Origin: an uncultured Treponema sp.
GTDB lineage: Bacteria; Spirochaetota; Spirochaetia; Treponematales; Treponemataceae
Assembly (NCBI GenBank): GCA_937885475.1
Contig: CAKZZR010000269.1
Coordinates: 1-13,196, forward strand
DNA length: 13,196 nucleotides
Direction of reading: 5' to 3'
Position numbers and translations under genes: made by a program. The stretch's first letter is position 1. Each line of letters starts with the position of its first letter. Shown here piece after piece: positions 12,619 to 13,196 of the stretch. The notes under the pieces were generated by a model. It was not told the DNA's origin, ran no database searches, and worked only from the letters and a program-made list of their open reading frames with translations.

Positions 12619-13196
12619 TCCGCTTATGATTCCGTCGTCATCAACATCAATGTCAAGCGCGGCAGGAAGTTTTGGAAGTCCTGGCATGGTCATGATGTCT
12701 CCTGCGAGCGCGACCACAAAGCCGGCTCCTGCATACAATTGTACGTCGCGCACGGGGAACACGTAGCCGCTTGGCGCTCCGATGAGCTTTGGGTCATGGC
12801 TTATGGAATTCTGCGTCTTGGCGATGCATACGGGAAGGGAACCATAGCCCAGAGCCTCAAAGTCCTTAAGTTTTTTGAGAGAAGTTCCCTGAAATTCCAC
12901 TCGTGAAGCGCGGTAAATGCTGGTTGCAATGACCTCGATTTTTTTGTCCAGCGGGAGCGCGTCCTCATACAGGAAGCGGAATTCAGCCTTCTTGCCGTCG
13001 ATTGTGCGTACCACTGTTTGTGCAAGTTCTGTGGCTCCGTCGCCGCCCTTTCCCCAGCCTTCGCATAGGACGGCTTCGGCGCCATGCTCAGCGCAGAGTT
13101 TTTTGAGAGCGGCGATTTCTTCGTCGGTGTCGGTTACGAATTTGTTTACGGCAACCACGCTGGAAACGCCGAATTTTGCGATGTTCTCGATGTGCG
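12610..13196 (-). CDS. fhs: Formate--tetrahydrofolate ligase, C-terminal part
   Basis: Fhs joins formate to tetrahydrofolate using ATP, giving 10-formyl-tetrahydrofolate for purine and formyl-Met synthesis, and for the methyl branch of acetogenesis where present. About 195 residues of a roughly 555-residue enzyme are visible; the 5' part lies beyond the window. The reading frame stays open to the edge (HIENIAKFGVSSVVAVNKF), so the GTG at 13158 is an internal valine and not a start. Family signatures are EGWGKGGDGATELA, IYRASRVEF, CIAKTQNSISHDP, and the C-terminal pattern MTMPGLPKLPAALDIDVD ending in GLF. Nothing appears broken. The stop codon is followed by the tRNA-Arg promoter and gene on the same strand. 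Confidence 0.96.
   Translation of the reverse strand, partial: HIENIAKFGVSSVVAVNKFVTDTDEEIAALKKLCAEHGAEAVLCEGWGKGGDGATELAQTVVRTIDGKKAEFRFLYEDALPLDKKIEVIATSIYRASRVEFQGTSLKKLKDFEALGYGSLPVCIAKTQNSISHDPKLIGAPSGYVFPVRDVQLYAGAGFVVALAGDIMTMPGLPKLPAALDIDVDDDGIISGLF

Overview
The window looks like chromosomal core and housekeeping DNA from a spirochaete, most likely a Treponema-like organism (inference). The main support is the adjacent pair of envelope genes of the TIGR03546 and TIGR03545 families, which I recall mainly from outer-membrane bacteria including treponemes. A two-domain CRP-like regulator, a GAF/PAS/GGDEF protein, a cytoplasmic neopullulanase-type amylase and formate--tetrahydrofolate ligase fit a fermentative treponeme. 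I see no phage, transposon, CRISPR array or plasmid gene. Genes are densely packed, and no stretch over 300 bases lacks a gene.

Layout. 1-522 (-) is the first part of a RecQ helicase gene, cut by the window edge and broken by 23 bases identical to an Illumina TruSeq adapter (290-312), so this break is an assembly or library artefact. 603-685 (+) is tRNA-Leu(CAA) with promoter and terminator. 726-2282 (-) is comM/yifB. 2424-3281 (-) is a PHP-domain phosphoesterase, divergent from a CNB-TPR-CNB-winged-helix regulator (3357-4631, +). tRNA-Thr(CGU) follows at 4644-4716, then a GAF-PAS-GGDEF diguanylate cyclase (4787-6646, +). A bidirectional terminator (6701-6741) separates this from the minus-strand block: TIGR03545 (6768-9176), TIGR03546 (9176-9688) and a GH13 amylase (9758-11545). 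Divergent from the amylase, with only 45 bases between start codons, is an MBL-fold hydrolase (11591-12433, +). Last come a bidirectional terminator, tRNA-Arg(CCU) (12483-12556, -) and the 3' part of fhs (12610 to the edge, -).

How genes may work together. The TIGR03546/TIGR03545 pair is translationally coupled and has envelope features: a multispanning membrane protein plus a large, single-anchor, AsmA-like protein with a long helical tail. The CRP-like regulator and the diguanylate cyclase are signalling neighbours, but nothing in the sequence proves they share a ligand. The amylase would degrade imported maltodextrins in the cytoplasm, and Fhs feeds one-carbon metabolism.

The most interesting signal is in the start regions. 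Several operon-leading genes (GGDEF, TIGR03546, amylase, MBL, perhaps PHP) have no Shine-Dalgarno sequence and a -10-like hexamer ending only 6-8 bases before the ATG. This is the geometry of leaderless mRNAs. recQ, comM, the CRP-like gene and the operon-internal TIGR03545 instead have a purine-rich ribosome site six bases before the ATG.
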